From: Tabrizicola caldifontis
GTDB taxonomy: Bacteria > Pseudomonadota > Alphaproteobacteria > Rhodobacterales > Rhodobacteraceae
Direction of reading: 5' to 3'
DNA: 64,000 nucleotides
Assembly: GCF_004762095.1 (NCBI RefSeq)
Contig: NZ_SIJH01000010.1
Span: 96,078-160,077 of the forward strand
In this document: positions 1 through 9,351 of the stretch, in pieces
How the letters are laid out: each line of letters starts with the position of its first letter
Position numbering within the stretch: the first letter of the stretch is position 1
Notes under the pieces: generated by a model
Told to the model about the DNA's origin: nothing
Databases searched by the model: none
The model's input: only the letters and a program-made list of their open reading frames with translations
Program-made: the position numbers and the translations under genes

Positions 1-13
1 GCTCCGCGCTCAT
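1..13 (-). CDS. 5' end of a further gene of the left-hand operon (partial)
   Basis: An ATG on the minus strand (13 to 11) overlaps the TGA of the methyltransferase gene by four bases, the same ATGA junction seen twice more in this operon. Only the first four codons (M-S-A-E) lie in the window, so no function can be given. The coupling suggests the operon continues to the left. Confidence 0.35.
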
Positions 14-678
14 CCCAGCCGCTCCGCCAGAAGGTGCCAGTGCCAGGAGCCGGGCTTTTCATGTGGACGGTCGTAGAGGGTGAGGAGTTCAAAGCCCCAC
101 AGAAGGCCGGTCAGTTCGGCAGCGGTGCAGAAGTAATGCGGATGGACCTTGTCGCCGGGGCCCTCGAAAACCCAGGTGTTGCGGCTGATCTCGCGCCCCG
201 GGGCACGGGCCTGTTCCACGGGCAGGCGGCGGGCCGACAGCATCGTGGCCATGAAGGTTCCTCCGGGTCTGATGATGCGGGCGATTTCCGCCAGGGTGCG
301 ACGCACGATCGTCTCGTCCCCGTGGTAGATCACGTTCCAGGCCAGCACATGGTCGAAGCTGGCCGAGGCAAAGGGCAGGTCGGTCATTGGGGCCTGAACG
401 GTGTCCACGCTCAGCCCCTGGGCGAAGGCGGCAGATGCGGTGGCGGCCACCGCGGCCTCTGAGGCATCAAGGGCGGTCACTCGATGCCTGCCCCGAGCGT
501 AGGCCAGCGCATGCCGCCCGATGCCGCAGCCAAGGTCCAGGATGTCCGATCCGGGTTTCAGCGTCGCCGCATGTTCGGCCACCCAGGGCTCTGCCCGGGC
601 CCAGGGGCTGGTGCCGTCAGCCTTCTGCCATTCGGCGTTCCAGTAGAGATGTGCGGTATCGGTGGTCATCATGGTCAT
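10..678 (-). CDS. Class I SAM-dependent methyltransferase, TehB-like
   Basis: A 222-residue cytosolic methyltransferase. The SAM-binding motif I is clear (ILDLGCGIGRHA, about residues 46-57), followed by an acidic motif II region (VTALDAS) and a post-II loop (HVLAWNVIYH). The N-terminal YWNAEW...SPWARAEPWV pattern recalls the small-molecule methyltransferases of the TehB/thiopurine type more than DNA or protein methylases. The start overlaps the stop of the upstream permease gene by four bases, so it is translationally coupled to the transporter. A link to the imported oxyanion is inference from position; the substrate is unknown. Confidence 0.8.
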   Translation of the reverse strand: MTMMTTDTAHLYWNAEWQKADGTSPWARAEPWVAEHAATLKPGSDILDLGCGIGRHALAYARGRHRVTALDASEAAVAATASAAFAQGLSVDTVQAPMTDLPFASASFDHVLAWNVIYHGDETIVRRTLAEIARIIRPGGTFMATMLSARRLPVEQARAPGREISRNTWVFEGPGDKVHPHYFCTAAELTGLLWGFELLTLYDRPHEKPGSWHWHLLAERLG

Positions 679-1478
679 ATCAGCTTCCTGCGGATCCAGC
701 CCGAGCCCTGCTCGACTGCGATGACTAGGGCGAGCATCATCAGGATGATCGCCAGGGCTTCGTCATAGTTGAAAAGGTCGAAGGCGACCTTCAGGTCCAC
801 CCCTATTCCGCCGGCGCCAACCAGGCCAAGGGCGGCGGACCCGCGCACCGATTTCTCTAGCGCGAACAGCGAGGTGGCGGTGAATGACGGCAGGCAGGCG
901 GGGAAGACCGACGAGACGATAACCCCCAGGCGGCTGGCCCCGATGGCGCGCAGCGCGTCCTGCGGGCCGGGATCTGTTTCCTCCATCGCCTCGGCGAAGA
1001 AGCGGCCGGCGAAACCGATCTTGTCCACCATGATCGCCATGACGCCGGCGGCGGGGCCAAGGCCCACGATGATGATGAAGATGATTGCCCAGACCAGATC
1101 GGGCACGGTGCGGAACAGCGCGATGATTGCGCGGGCAAGCGTGCGGACGATGGGGTGGGGCGACAGCCGGTCGGTCGCAAGGATGGCGAAGGGTACGGCG
1201 AGGAGCAGCCCCAGGAAGCAGCCCGCCACGGCCATCTGCAGCGTTTCCAGCAGCTTCCAGGAAATCGGCCCGATCCGGCTGAAGTCTGGCGGGAACATCT
1301 GCGTCAGCAGCCCGGAAGGCGAGACCAGCCGCGCCAGTCCCCGCGCCAGCTTGTCGGTGGCCGGAGCTGTGGCCGCCAACGACGACACGACCAGTGTCAG
1401 CACAACCAGCAGCCCGACATAGCCGGGCAGACCCAGGTGGCGAAATCGCGGCGGAGCGGGCACGGCGGTGTCGGTCAT
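675..1478 (-). CDS. phnE: Phosphonate-type ABC transporter permease
   Basis: A 267-residue inner-membrane permease with about six hydrophobic segments. The cytoplasmic EAA loop reads EDALRAIGAS-like (QDALRAIGASRLGVI, about residues 173-187), followed by the typical PhnE stretch ending in GLVGAGGIG (about 219-227). It forms the channel of a PhnCDE importer with the genes just upstream. The start overlaps the phnC stop by four bases (ATGA). The family also includes phosphite and possibly selenate importers, so the solute is not fixed by sequence. Confidence 0.88.
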   Translation of the reverse strand: MTDTAVPAPPRFRHLGLPGYVGLLVVLTLVVSSLAATAPATDKLARGLARLVSPSGLLTQMFPPDFSRIGPISWKLLETLQMAVAGCFLGLLLAVPFAILATDRLSPHPIVRTLARAIIALFRTVPDLVWAIIFIIIVGLGPAAGVMAIMVDKIGFAGRFFAEAMEETDPGPQDALRAIGASRLGVIVSSVFPACLPSFTATSLFALEKSVRGSAALGLVGAGGIGVDLKVAFDLFNYDEALAIILMMLALVIAVEQGSGWIRRKLI

Positions 1479-2278
1479 GCAGTCACCTCATGGTCGAAGA
1501 ACCTGCGCAGCGCCTGCGCCGTCGCCTGCGCAGTGGACTGGTCAAGCGCGATCCGCCCCGAAGCGAGGCCGAGGATGCGGTCGGAATAGGCCAGCGTGTG
1601 TTCCAGCCGATGCGAGATCACCAGAAGCGACAGCCCGTCCTGCCGGACGAGGCCGAGCAGAAGCTCCATGACCTCCTGCCCGGTCTGGGGGTCCAGGCTG
1701 GCGTCCGGCTCGTCGGCCAAGATGAAGACGGGACGCTGCATCAGCATCCGGGCGATCGCCACGCGCTGCTGCTGGCCCCCCGACAGGCTGTCCACCCGGG
1801 CCGAGGCGCGGTCTGCGAGGCCCACTCGGGACAGGCAAGCCATCGCCTCGGCGCGCACCTCGGCTGGCGCCAGCGACTGGAACCAGGCGCGCGGCCCGGA
1901 CAGGCGCGATTGCACGCCATGGACGACATTCGACAGCGCCGACAGGCGGGGCACCAGGTTGTGGCGTTGCCAGACGATGCCCACCTGCGCCCGAAAGCGG
2001 CGCAGCGCCCGGGGTGCAAGTGCCGTCACGTCCTGGCCCAGCATTTCGATGCGGCCCGAACTCGGCTCTACCAGCCGGACCAGGCATCGCAGAAGGGTCG
2101 ATTTGCCCGACCCGTTTGCACCGATCAGCGCGGTGGACTGACCGGGCGGCAGTGCAAAATCCAGACCCGACAGGATTTCGCGGTCGCCGAAGGTCTTGCG
2201 AAGCCCGGCAACGGCAAGGACCGGCTCCACCGACGTGGAACCGGCCATGGCCCGGGCAGGTAGGACGGGCGCGTTCAT
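1475..2278 (-). CDS. phnC: Phosphonate-type ABC transporter ATP-binding protein
   Basis: ATPase subunit of the importer. Walker A is GANGSGKST, the signature is LSGGQQQRVAIARM and Walker B is VFILADEPDASLDP; a switch histidine follows (ISHRLEHT). I start it at MNAPVLPARA, seven bases after the phnD stop; an upstream in-frame extension would run 38 codons into phnD with no family likeness. The length, 267 residues, suits PhnC. The gene lies between phnD and phnE in one tight operon. Confidence 0.9.
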   Translation of the reverse strand: MNAPVLPARAMAGSTSVEPVLAVAGLRKTFGDREILSGLDFALPPGQSTALIGANGSGKSTLLRCLVRLVEPSSGRIEMLGQDVTALAPRALRRFRAQVGIVWQRHNLVPRLSALSNVVHGVQSRLSGPRAWFQSLAPAEVRAEAMACLSRVGLADRASARVDSLSGGQQQRVAIARMLMQRPVFILADEPDASLDPQTGQEVMELLLGLVRQDGLSLLVISHRLEHTLAYSDRILGLASGRIALDQSTAQATAQALRRFFDHEVTA

Positions 2279-2285
2279 CGGCGGA

Positions 2286-3149
2286 TTACTGGCCGATGAA
2301 CTGCGTGAATTCGGTGATGCCGATGTTCTGGTACATCTTGCGGACCACGTCATAGTCGGCATCGGTGACACCGGCATCGAAGCTGCCGCCAACGTACTTG
2401 GCGTTCTCTTCTACCGAGGTCACGGCGGCGAGCAGCGCCTCGCCCTGTTCCGCAAATGTCTTGCGCACCGTCTCGACCACTTCGGGCGCTACCTTGGCCG
2501 AGGCCAGCAGGATGTCGTCCGGCAGCTGCTCGCCCTTGAGCAGGACGCGCAGCTTCACATCGGGGAACTTCTTGGCGAAGCTTTCGATATGCGTGCGGTT
2601 CACGCCGATGCCGGCGATCTCGCCAGCCACCAATGCCTCGATCGCGACGTTGCGGTTCAGGAAGACGGGCTCATAATCGACGGCATAGCCCAGCCCTGCC
2701 TTGGCCAGCAGATCCACCGGACCCAGGTGCTGCGAGGTCGAGCCGATCTCGCCGAACGAAATCTTCTGGCCCTTCAGATCCTCTGGCGTCCTGATCGGGC
2801 TGTCGTCCAGCACGACCACGGTCGAGTAATAGTCGGGGCGCTTGAAGGTCACGACCGGCTGGGCGTCGAGCCGCGCGTTGAAGACAACGTATTCCGCCGG
2901 GCCGGTCAGCACGAAATCGACCTGATCGGCGGCCATCGCCTCGACCGCGACCGTGCGGCCCGAGACCGGGAAGAACTCGACCTTCAGGCCCGAGGCTGCC
3001 TCGAAGGCGTCCTTGAACGGCCCCATTTCGCGCTGCAGCGCCTCTAGCCCGTCGATGTCGGTCACGGCGAAGCGGATCGTGTCCTGGGCCAGGGCGGGGG
3101 CGGCCAGCAGGCTGGCGGCAAGAAGAGCGGGTGCAAGAAGCTTGGTCAT
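2286..3149 (-). CDS. phnD: Phosphonate/oxyanion ABC transporter periplasmic binding protein
   Basis: A 287-residue binding protein with a standard signal peptide (MTKLLAPALLAASLLAAPALA, cleavage near residue 21). The mature part has PhnD-family features: FAVTDIDG near the start, VDFVLTGPAEYVV around residue 80, and a GSTSQHLGP stretch around 135 that normally lines the anion pocket. First gene of the phnDCE-methyltransferase operon, 101 bases downstream of the antiporter gene. No Pho box was recognised. Phosphonate is the default ligand; phosphite or another tetrahedral oxyanion is equally possible. Confidence 0.88.
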   Translation of the reverse strand: MTKLLAPALLAASLLAAPALAQDTIRFAVTDIDGLEALQREMGPFKDAFEAASGLKVEFFPVSGRTVAVEAMAADQVDFVLTGPAEYVVFNARLDAQPVVTFKRPDYYSTVVVLDDSPIRTPEDLKGQKISFGEIGSTSQHLGPVDLLAKAGLGYAVDYEPVFLNRNVAIEALVAGEIAGIGVNRTHIESFAKKFPDVKLRVLLKGEQLPDDILLASAKVAPEVVETVRKTFAEQGEALLAAVTSVEENAKYVGGSFDAGVTDADYDVVRKMYQNIGITEFTQFIGQ

Positions 3150-3250
3150 GGTTGCAGGTCCGTTGCTGAAGTGACGGGGCAGCCCCTAACACCCCAGCAT
3201 GACGGCCGGACGACCACAGCATCACAGATTTGCAACGAACGGACGTGTGG

Positions 3251-4963
3251 TCAGCCCGCCGCTCGACCTTCCGATGCGATCTCGGGGATCTCGGTCCGCG
3301 CTTCGGCCTGCGCCCCGCACAGCAGCTCCACAGCGCGGTCGGCAGCGTCCTGGAACGGTTCCAGCACCAGGTCGGCGCCGGCCCGGGTCAGCGCCTCGGT
3401 TTCGGACGGGTTGTGCGACGTCACTGCGACCCTTCCCTCGAAGCCCGCGGCCCGGGTCAGCTGGATCAGCGTGAACCTGGCATCGTCGTGACTGACGCCG
3501 GTGACATGGACAGGCACCGACGAAGCCAGCCAGTCTGCGCGGGACAAGGGCAGGGTGGCGACGAATTCGGGATCGGTGCCGTCGCCGAACTCGGCATCGA
3601 TTCCCAGGGCACGCGCCCGGCGCACCGCCTGCGGGTTGAAATCCACCCCAAGCACCCGGATGTTGCGCGCCTTCAGGCGCAGCGCGATGGCGGTGCCGAA
3701 GCGGCCGAGACCGAACAGGATGACCGGATAGCCCGCTTGGGCCTGCGGCGCGCTTTCATGGGGTTCGCGCGGGGTGCCCTTGCGTTCGAAGACCCCGAGC
3801 CAGGGTTCGAACACCAGGTAGAGCTGATGCGAAAAGGTGATCATGTATGTCGATGCGGCAATGGTCACCAGGCCGACCATCGTGACCAGCCCCAGCGCAT
3901 CCTCTGCCACATGGCCAAGCGAAACACCCATCGCGACGAAGATCAGTGAGAATTCCGAAATCTGCGCCACGGTCAGGCCAGCGAGAAACCCGGTACGTTT
4001 CCGATAGCCCATGGCGCCCATGATGATGAGAACTATCAGCGGGTTACCGATAAGAACGAACAGCGAAAAGATCACCGCGCCGGTGACGTGGCTACCCAGA
4101 AGCGTCAGGTCCAGCGTGGCGCCGAGGCCGATGAAGAAGAACAGCAGCAGGAAGTCGCGCAAGGGGGCCAGCCGCGCAGCGATGGTCTCGCGGTAGGGGG
4201 TTGAGGCAAGCGCGACGCCGGCCAGAAGGCCACCGACCTCCTTTCCCAGTCCTACCGCGTCGCCGATGGCCGCAATCGCGGCGGCAAGGGCGATTGCGAA
4301 GATCACCAGCAATTCCGGTGCATGGGCCAGCCGCTCGGTCAGGGGTGTCGCGGCGTAGCGGACGAAGAGGATGACCGCCGCCACCAGCGCAATTCCCGCT
4401 CCAAGGACAGTGATGACCGACCCGCCATGCCCATGGTCGCCGGCGCCGATGCCGATGGCCGACAAGACCACCATGGCCAGGACCACCACCAGATCCTGCA
4501 CGATCAGGAAGCCCAGTGCGATCTGGCCGTGCAGCGCGTCGATCTCGCGTTTGTCCGACAGCAGCTTGACGATGATGATGGTCGAGGAAAACGTAAGCGC
4601 GACCGCGACATACAGGCTGGTAACATGGCCAAGGCCAAGAGCCAGACCGATCAGGTAGCCGAAGAAGGCCGTGAAGACGACCTGACCCAGGCCGGTGACG
4701 ATGGAGACGATGCCGAGCGAACGGATCAGCTTGATGTCCAGCTTGATGCCGACAAGGAACAGAAGGACCGCGATACCCAGTTCGGACAGAAGCGCGATCT
4801 GTTCGTCTGCCTTGACGATGTCCAACGCCGAGGGACCGGCAAGCAGGCCCACTGCGATAAAGGCCACGATCAGCGGCTGACGCAGCATGAGGCCCAGGGT
4901 GCCAAGGCCGGCGGCCAGCATCAGAAGAAGCGCGAGTTCGGTGAACGGGGTCAGCATCGGCAT
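3251..4963 (-). CDS. Kef-type K+/H+ (CPA2) antiporter with RCK domain
   Basis: A 570-residue membrane protein. The first 380 residues are a CPA2 exchanger domain with about 12 helices, including LLFLVGIKLD, the FSSTIIIVKLLSD signature and the QDLVVVLAMVV helix. A cytoplasmic TrkA-N/RCK domain follows, with the nucleotide-binding GLGRFGTAIALRL and an acidic strand end (VLGVDFNP). This is the KefB/KefC/YbaL arrangement, likely exporting K+ in exchange for protons under nucleotide control. It is alone between hypE and phnD with gaps on both sides, so it is probably an independent unit. Confidence 0.88.
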   Translation of the reverse strand: MPMLTPFTELALLLMLAAGLGTLGLMLRQPLIVAFIAVGLLAGPSALDIVKADEQIALLSELGIAVLLFLVGIKLDIKLIRSLGIVSIVTGLGQVVFTAFFGYLIGLALGLGHVTSLYVAVALTFSSTIIIVKLLSDKREIDALHGQIALGFLIVQDLVVVLAMVVLSAIGIGAGDHGHGGSVITVLGAGIALVAAVILFVRYAATPLTERLAHAPELLVIFAIALAAAIAAIGDAVGLGKEVGGLLAGVALASTPYRETIAARLAPLRDFLLLFFFIGLGATLDLTLLGSHVTGAVIFSLFVLIGNPLIVLIIMGAMGYRKRTGFLAGLTVAQISEFSLIFVAMGVSLGHVAEDALGLVTMVGLVTIAASTYMITFSHQLYLVFEPWLGVFERKGTPREPHESAPQAQAGYPVILFGLGRFGTAIALRLKARNIRVLGVDFNPQAVRRARALGIDAEFGDGTDPEFVATLPLSRADWLASSVPVHVTGVSHDDARFTLIQLTRAAGFEGRVAVTSHNPSETEALTRAGADLVLEPFQDAADRAVELLCGAQAEARTEIPEIASEGRAAG

Positions 4964-5324
4964 CGGACTCTTCGGTGGCGGGTCGGTGGATTTGCGGTCA
5001 GCTTAGGGCAGGGCGCGGGGAAGGGGAATTGTCGCACAGCGGTTTCGCCGGATCGGGGGGACATGGCGGCATGACGCAGGGCAAGCGCAAGGGCTTTGAT
5101 GGCAGGCAGAACTGCCAGGGTTGGCGGGCAAGTGGTTTCTTGCCTTCAAACCCTGTCTGGGTCAGTTCGTTGCGTCGTCTGCCTGTCCTCACCGCGTTTT
5201 CAGCTGTCGCAGGCTGACAGACCGTCAACCCCTGGTCACGAATCGCCGGAAGATCCGATCAGTCCGATCGAAGCCTGACAGGCTCCGCAGCGGAACCTTC
5301 AAGATCCCGCATCACGCACGGCTG
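4964..5324. other. 361-base intergenic region between hypE end and antiporter start
   Basis: It holds the 3' flank of hypE and the upstream region of the antiporter gene, both on the minus strand. Short inverted repeats are visible (GGCAG/CTGCC near 5100-5117; AGCCT/AGGCT near 5273-5285) but no terminator T-run. Open frames of 76-80 codons here lack a ribosome site and resemble no family I know. No tRNA-like cloverleaf was found. Confidence 0.5.
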
Positions 5325-6380
5325 TCAGCAGATGCGCGGCAACTGTTCGCCCACCAGCATGTCCACGATTCGCGCGCCGCCGAAAGCCGTGCGCAGGGTG
5401 ACGCGGCCGGGCTGACCCGCCTGCGCGCGTCCGATGATTGCGGCCCCTGCGCCTTCGGGCATGGCGTGCATCGCGGCGAGCGCGGCCTCGGCCTGGTCGG
5501 GCGGGCAGAAGACAACGAGGCGACCCTCATTGGCGAGGTAAAGCGGGTCCAGGCCCAGGATCTCGCAGACGCCCACCACTTCGGGGCGAAGGGGAAGGCG
5601 GGTTTCCTCGACCTCGACGGCAAGGCCGGCTTCGGCTGCCATTTCGTTCAGGGCGCTTGCCAGCCCGCCGCGGGTGCAGTCGCGAGCGGCGGTGATGCCG
5701 GGGGCGGCGGTCAGGGCGGCCTGCATCAGATGGCCGAGCGCGGCGCAGTCGGATTGCAGGTCGGTCGAAAGTGCCAGGTCGCCGCGCGCGGCAAGGATGG
5801 CGGCACCATGGTCGCCGAGGACACCGTTGACGATGGCAACGTCGCCGGGGCGGATCTTCGCGGCGCCGATGTCGATGCCCGGCGGGATCACCCCGATCCC
5901 GGCGGTAGTGATGAAGACCCCGTCGCCTTTGCCGCGCTCGACCACCTTGGTGTCGCCTGTGACGATGCGGACACCCGCGCGTTCTGCCTCGTGCGCCATG
6001 GTGGCGACGATCCGGCGGAGGAGCGCGATCTCGCAGCCTTCCTCGATCACGAAGGCGGCCGAGAGCCAGAGAGGCCGCGCGCCCCCTACGGCAAGGTCGT
6101 TGACCGTGCCGCAGACCGCCAGCTTGCCGATGTCGCCACCGGGAAATTCGAGCGGTGTCACCACGAAGCTGTCGGTGGTGAAGGCGAGGCGCGCACCCGG
6201 TTCCTGAAGTGCTGCGGTCATCAGGCGGGCCTGGTCCTCGTTGCCCGGGGGCTGGAAGACGCTGGTGAAGACCTGATCGATCAGGTCGCGCATGGCGCTG
6301 CCGCCGCCGCCGTGGGCGATCGTGACGTGGCTTTCGCGGACGAATCTTCTGCGAAACGTCTGGGGTGGGGCGGCGGTCAT
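5325..6380 (-). CDS. hypE: Hydrogenase maturation protein HypE (carbamoyl dehydratase)
   Basis: HypE dehydrates the carbamoyl group delivered by HypF on its C-terminal cysteine, giving the thiocyanate that becomes the CN ligand of the NiFe site. The protein (351 residues) ends in PRIC, the diagnostic terminal cysteine. AHGGGGSAMRDLI near the N terminus and TGDTKVVERGKGDG mid-protein are PurM/AIRS-fold ATP-binding motifs. I start it at MTAAPPQTF because the ATG overlaps the hypD stop (ATGA); the open frame extends further upstream only as shadow of hypD. Last gene of the hupR-hypCDE group. Confidence 0.95.
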   Translation of the reverse strand: MTAAPPQTFRRRFVRESHVTIAHGGGGSAMRDLIDQVFTSVFQPPGNEDQARLMTAALQEPGARLAFTTDSFVVTPLEFPGGDIGKLAVCGTVNDLAVGGARPLWLSAAFVIEEGCEIALLRRIVATMAHEAERAGVRIVTGDTKVVERGKGDGVFITTAGIGVIPPGIDIGAAKIRPGDVAIVNGVLGDHGAAILAARGDLALSTDLQSDCAALGHLMQAALTAAPGITAARDCTRGGLASALNEMAAEAGLAVEVEETRLPLRPEVVGVCEILGLDPLYLANEGRLVVFCPPDQAEAALAAMHAMPEGAGAAIIGRAQAGQPGRVTLRTAFGGARIVDMLVGEQLPRIC

Positions 6381-7513
6381 TGGGCGGCGACCCTTGCTCC
6401 GGCATATTGCCAGTAGGCCGCGCAGGCGCCTTCCGAGGAGACCATGAGCGCGCCGAGCGGCTTGTCGGGGGTGCAGCCCGTGCCGAACTGGGGGCACCCT
6501 GTGGGTCTCAGTTTGCCGGTCATCACCTGGCCGCAGGCGCAGCCCGGGGTTTCGGGGTGATTCCGGCTGGCAGCGCCGTAGCCGATGCCGAACTTTTCTT
6601 CCGCATCGAAGGCGGCGTATCTGGCGCGGATTCGCAGGCCGGAGGCATCGATCTCGCCCAGGCCGCGCCATTCGAAGCTTGGGCGGCGTTCGTAGACATC
6701 CGCGATGGCGGCGAGCGAGACCGGGTTGCCATGTTCCGGCACGACGCGGGCGTACTGGTTTTCAACCTGCGCCCGGCCTTCGGCGATCTGTGTCAGGAGC
6801 ATGAGGGCGGATTGCAGCAGATCCGTGGGTTCGAAGCCGGCCACGACGATGGGCTTGCCATAGTCCCGCGCGATGAAGTCATAAGGCCGGATACCGATGA
6901 CCATCGACACATGGCCAGGGCCGATGAAGCCGTCGAGCAGCATGTCGGGGTCGTCGAGCAGCGCCCTGATCGGCTCGGGCACAGTGATATGGTTGCAGAA
7001 GACCGAGAAGTTCGTCACCCCCTCGCGCGCGGCCTGCTGGATGGACAGGGCGGTGGAGGGGGTCGTCGTCTCGAAGCCGAGGCCGAAGAAGACGACCTGG
7101 CGGTCGGGGTTGCGGCGGGCGAGTTCAAGCGCGTCGAGCGGGGAATAGACCATGCGGATGTCGGCGCCGTCGGCCTTTGCCTGCATGAGTGATTTCCGAT
7201 GGCCGGGCACGCGCATTGCATCGCCGAAGGTGGTGAAGATCACACCGGGGCGTTCGGCGATTTCGACGCATTCATCAACCCGGGCCATGGGCAGGACGCA
7301 AACCGGGCAGCCGGGGCCGTGGATGAACTCCACCCCTTCATGGATCAGCTTGTCCAGGCCGTAGCGAAAGATCGAATGCGTATGGCCGCCGCAGATTTCC
7401 ATGATGCGGACCGGATTGGCCCGGGAGGCGCCAATGGCCTCGGCCTTTGCGGCAACGGCGGACAGAAGCGCGCGTGCCGCGGCTGGGTCGCGGAATTCAC
7501 TGGCAAACTTCAT
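6377..7513 (-). CDS. hypD: Hydrogenase maturation protein HypD
   Basis: HypD is the iron-sulfur scaffold on which Fe(CN)2CO is built together with HypC and HypE. All family motifs are present: EICGGHTHSI (about residue 38), GPGCPVCV (about 66-73), GFETTTPST, and the C-terminal cysteine cluster binding [4Fe-4S] (CACG, GCPQFGTGC, EGAC). The length, 378 residues, is typical. The start overlaps the hypC stop by four bases, and the stop overlaps the hypE start, so the three are translationally coupled. Confidence 0.96.
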   Translation of the reverse strand: MKFASEFRDPAAARALLSAVAAKAEAIGASRANPVRIMEICGGHTHSIFRYGLDKLIHEGVEFIHGPGCPVCVLPMARVDECVEIAERPGVIFTTFGDAMRVPGHRKSLMQAKADGADIRMVYSPLDALELARRNPDRQVVFFGLGFETTTPSTALSIQQAAREGVTNFSVFCNHITVPEPIRALLDDPDMLLDGFIGPGHVSMVIGIRPYDFIARDYGKPIVVAGFEPTDLLQSALMLLTQIAEGRAQVENQYARVVPEHGNPVSLAAIADVYERRPSFEWRGLGEIDASGLRIRARYAAFDAEEKFGIGYGAASRNHPETPGCACGQVMTGKLRPTGCPQFGTGCTPDKPLGALMVSSEGACAAYWQYAGARVAAQ

Positions 7514-7791
7514 TGCAGCGCCTCCTGGCTGGCGGCGATCTGGTCGAGGGTTTCCTGCGCCTCTCCAAGGTCGCGTAGCGCCTGAAGGGTCTTTTCGGCC
7601 TCTTCCTCGTCGATGATCGACATGGCGAAGCCGACATGAATCAGCGCCCATTGGCCGACAAGGGCGGAAAGGTCGCTGCCCGCGACGCAGGCGACGTTCA
7701 CCTCGCGTCGAACGCCCGAGACCTCGGCCATGGCCATCTGGCGTTCAGGGTCGGTGATGGCCATGATGCGGCCGGGGATACCGAGGCACAT
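7510..7791 (-). CDS. hypC: Hydrogenase maturation chaperone HypC
   Basis: A 93-residue HypC. After removal of Met it would begin with the essential Cys2 of MCLGIPGRI, which carries the iron ligand set from HypD to the large-subunit precursor. HVGFAMSIIDEEEA is the other family block. The start is fixed by MCLGIP; the frame upstream belongs to hupR. It begins four bases after the hupR stop. It is distinct from HupF (14096-14416), the HypC-like chaperone dedicated to HupL. Confidence 0.95.
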   Translation of the reverse strand: MCLGIPGRIMAITDPERQMAMAEVSGVRREVNVACVAGSDLSALVGQWALIHVGFAMSIIDEEEAEKTLQALRDLGEAQETLDQIAASQEALQ

Positions 7792-7795
7792 GGGG

Positions 7796-9274
7796 TCAGT
7801 CTTCCTCTTCTTCATGGGCGCGGCCCGAGGGATTGGAGATGCCATAGCGGTCGAGCTTCGCCCGCAGGCCGACGCGGCTGAGGCCCAGTTCCACCGCTGC
7901 GCGCGACTTGTTCCAGCGATGGCGGGTAAGCGTTTCACGAAGGATGCGCATCTCCATCAGGTCCGTCCGGTCCTTGAGCGTGCCGCTGGAGGTCAGCACT
8001 GCCTCGGCCGTGCGGTCGGCGCCGCTGTCCGAAGGCGGGGCCTGAAGGATCGGCCGGCTGATCAGTTCGGCGCCAAGCATCGGGCCACGGGCAAAGACCA
8101 GCATCCGGGTGATCTCGTTGCGCAGTTCCCGCAGGTTCCCCGGCCAGTCCCAGTTTTCAAGGAATTCCAGTGCCTCGGGGGTAAAGCCGTGGGCAGCCTT
8201 GCCGTGGCGCGCAGCGAGATCGTCAAGAAAGCTCTGCGCCAGGATCGCCACGTCGCCACGGCGCGCGCGCAGGGGGGGCAAGTTCAGTTCGGCGACAGAC
8301 AATGCATAATGCAGATCGGGGCGGAACCTGCCCTCGGCGACCGCGCGGGCAAGGTCGGCGCCCGCCCCGACGATAAGGCGAAGGTTGGTGGTCAGCGTCT
8401 CCTGTCCTCCGACGGGCGAGAAGCTGCCTTCATCCACCAGCCGCCATAGGGCAAGCTGAAGTGCGGCGCTGGCATGTTCGATGCCCTCGATGAACAAGGT
8501 TCCGCGGTCGGCCTTCTGGGCAAGGCCTATTCGGTTGACCCCGCCCGGGAGCACGCCGCGTTTGGCGCCGAACAGTTCTATCAGGGCAAGATCGTCGGGC
8601 AGTCCGGCCAGAGACAGGGCATGAAAGGGGCGGTCCGACCGCAGGCTGGACAGGTGCATCGCCCTGGCGAGCCGACCGCGGCCGGTGCCGGGTTCTCCGG
8701 TCAGAAGCACGGGGATGTCGAAGCTGGCATAGTGGCGCGCGGCTTCGACCGTGATGTTCATCGGGCTTTGCGGGCTGCGCAGGATCGATTCGAACCCGAG
8801 GCCATCGCGCAGGGCGGCGCGGCGTTTGTCCAGCCTTGTCTGGGCCGATGACGCCAGGAAGCGCATCTCGAGTGCCAGGCGTTCGTTGTCTCGGGCAAGC
8901 TGGAAGAGGCGGGCACCGTTGCGAGCGGCCATCAGCAGCTGTTCGGGGTGCCAGGGCTTGGTCAGGAACTGATGGATGCCGGCATCATTGATCGCGGCCT
9001 GCATCGCGGCGGGGTCGGTGTAGCCGGTGATGATGATGCGGACGGCATCGGGCCAGCGTTCGCGCAGCTCGGTCAGCAGCTCCACCCCCGTCCGCCCCGG
9101 CATGCGCTGATCGCAGATCACGACCTGGACCCATTCTTCCTCCATCCAGCGGGCGGCGGTCTCGGCGTCGCCGGCGGTGATGCAGTGGAATTCATCCTCC
9201 AGTGCCATGCGCATGGCGGCCAGCGAATGGGGTTCGTCATCGACAAGCAGGACGGTGGGCCGGGGTGCGGTCAT
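7796..9274 (-). CDS. hupR: HupR, NtrC-like response regulator of hydrogenase genes
   Basis: A 492-residue regulator in three parts. The receiver domain (1-120) has DD at 12-13, Asp55 in [10 protein letters not shown] and Lys106. A central AAA+-like domain (about 165-390) and a Fis-type helix-turn-helix ([24 protein letters not shown]) follow. The central domain is degenerate: the P-loop reads GEPGTGRGR without the GK lysine, the GAFTGA loop is replaced by GAKRGV, and the Walker B acids are lost ([10 protein letters not shown]). This agrees with what is known of R. capsulatus HupR, which acts with sigma70 polymerase and is active unphosphorylated. Its partner kinase is hupT. It heads the hupR-hypCDE set. 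Confidence 0.95.
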   Translation of the reverse strand: MTAPRPTVLLVDDEPHSLAAMRMALEDEFHCITAGDAETAARWMEEEWVQVVICDQRMPGRTGVELLTELRERWPDAVRIIITGYTDPAAMQAAINDAGIHQFLTKPWHPEQLLMAARNGARLFQLARDNERLALEMRFLASSAQTRLDKRRAALRDGLGFESILRSPQSPMNITVEAARHYASFDIPVLLTGEPGTGRGRLARAMHLSSLRSDRPFHALSLAGLPDDLALIELFGAKRGVLPGGVNRIGLAQKADRGTLFIEGIEHASAALQLALWRLVDEGSFSPVGGQETLTTNLRLIVGAGADLARAVAEGRFRPDLHYALSVAELNLPPLRARRGDVAILAQSFLDDLAARHGKAAHGFTPEALEFLENWDWPGNLRELRNEITRMLVFARGPMLGAELISRPILQAPPSDSGADRTAEAVLTSSGTLKDRTDLMEMRILRETLTRHRWNKSRAAVELGLSRVGLRAKLDRYGISNPSGRAHEEEED

Positions 9275-9351
9275 GGCCTTGGCCCTTCGGAAAGGGTTGT
9301 GCGGTGCCGGTCGATGTCGCTAGGGTCTGCGCAAAGAGGGGGGACAAGACC

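Noticed and set aside
4998..5228. Small genes in the hypE-antiporter gap
   Set aside because: Frames of 76-80 codons on both strands lack ribosome sites and protein-like composition.
6381..6671. Longer HypE with an N-terminal extension
   Set aside because: The extension lies wholly inside hypD, and the ATGA overlap gives the normal HypE length.
9202..9351. Longer start for the coiled-coil protein
   Set aside because: The extension overlaps hupR and would bury the signal-anchor helix; ATG 9352 has a good ribosome site.
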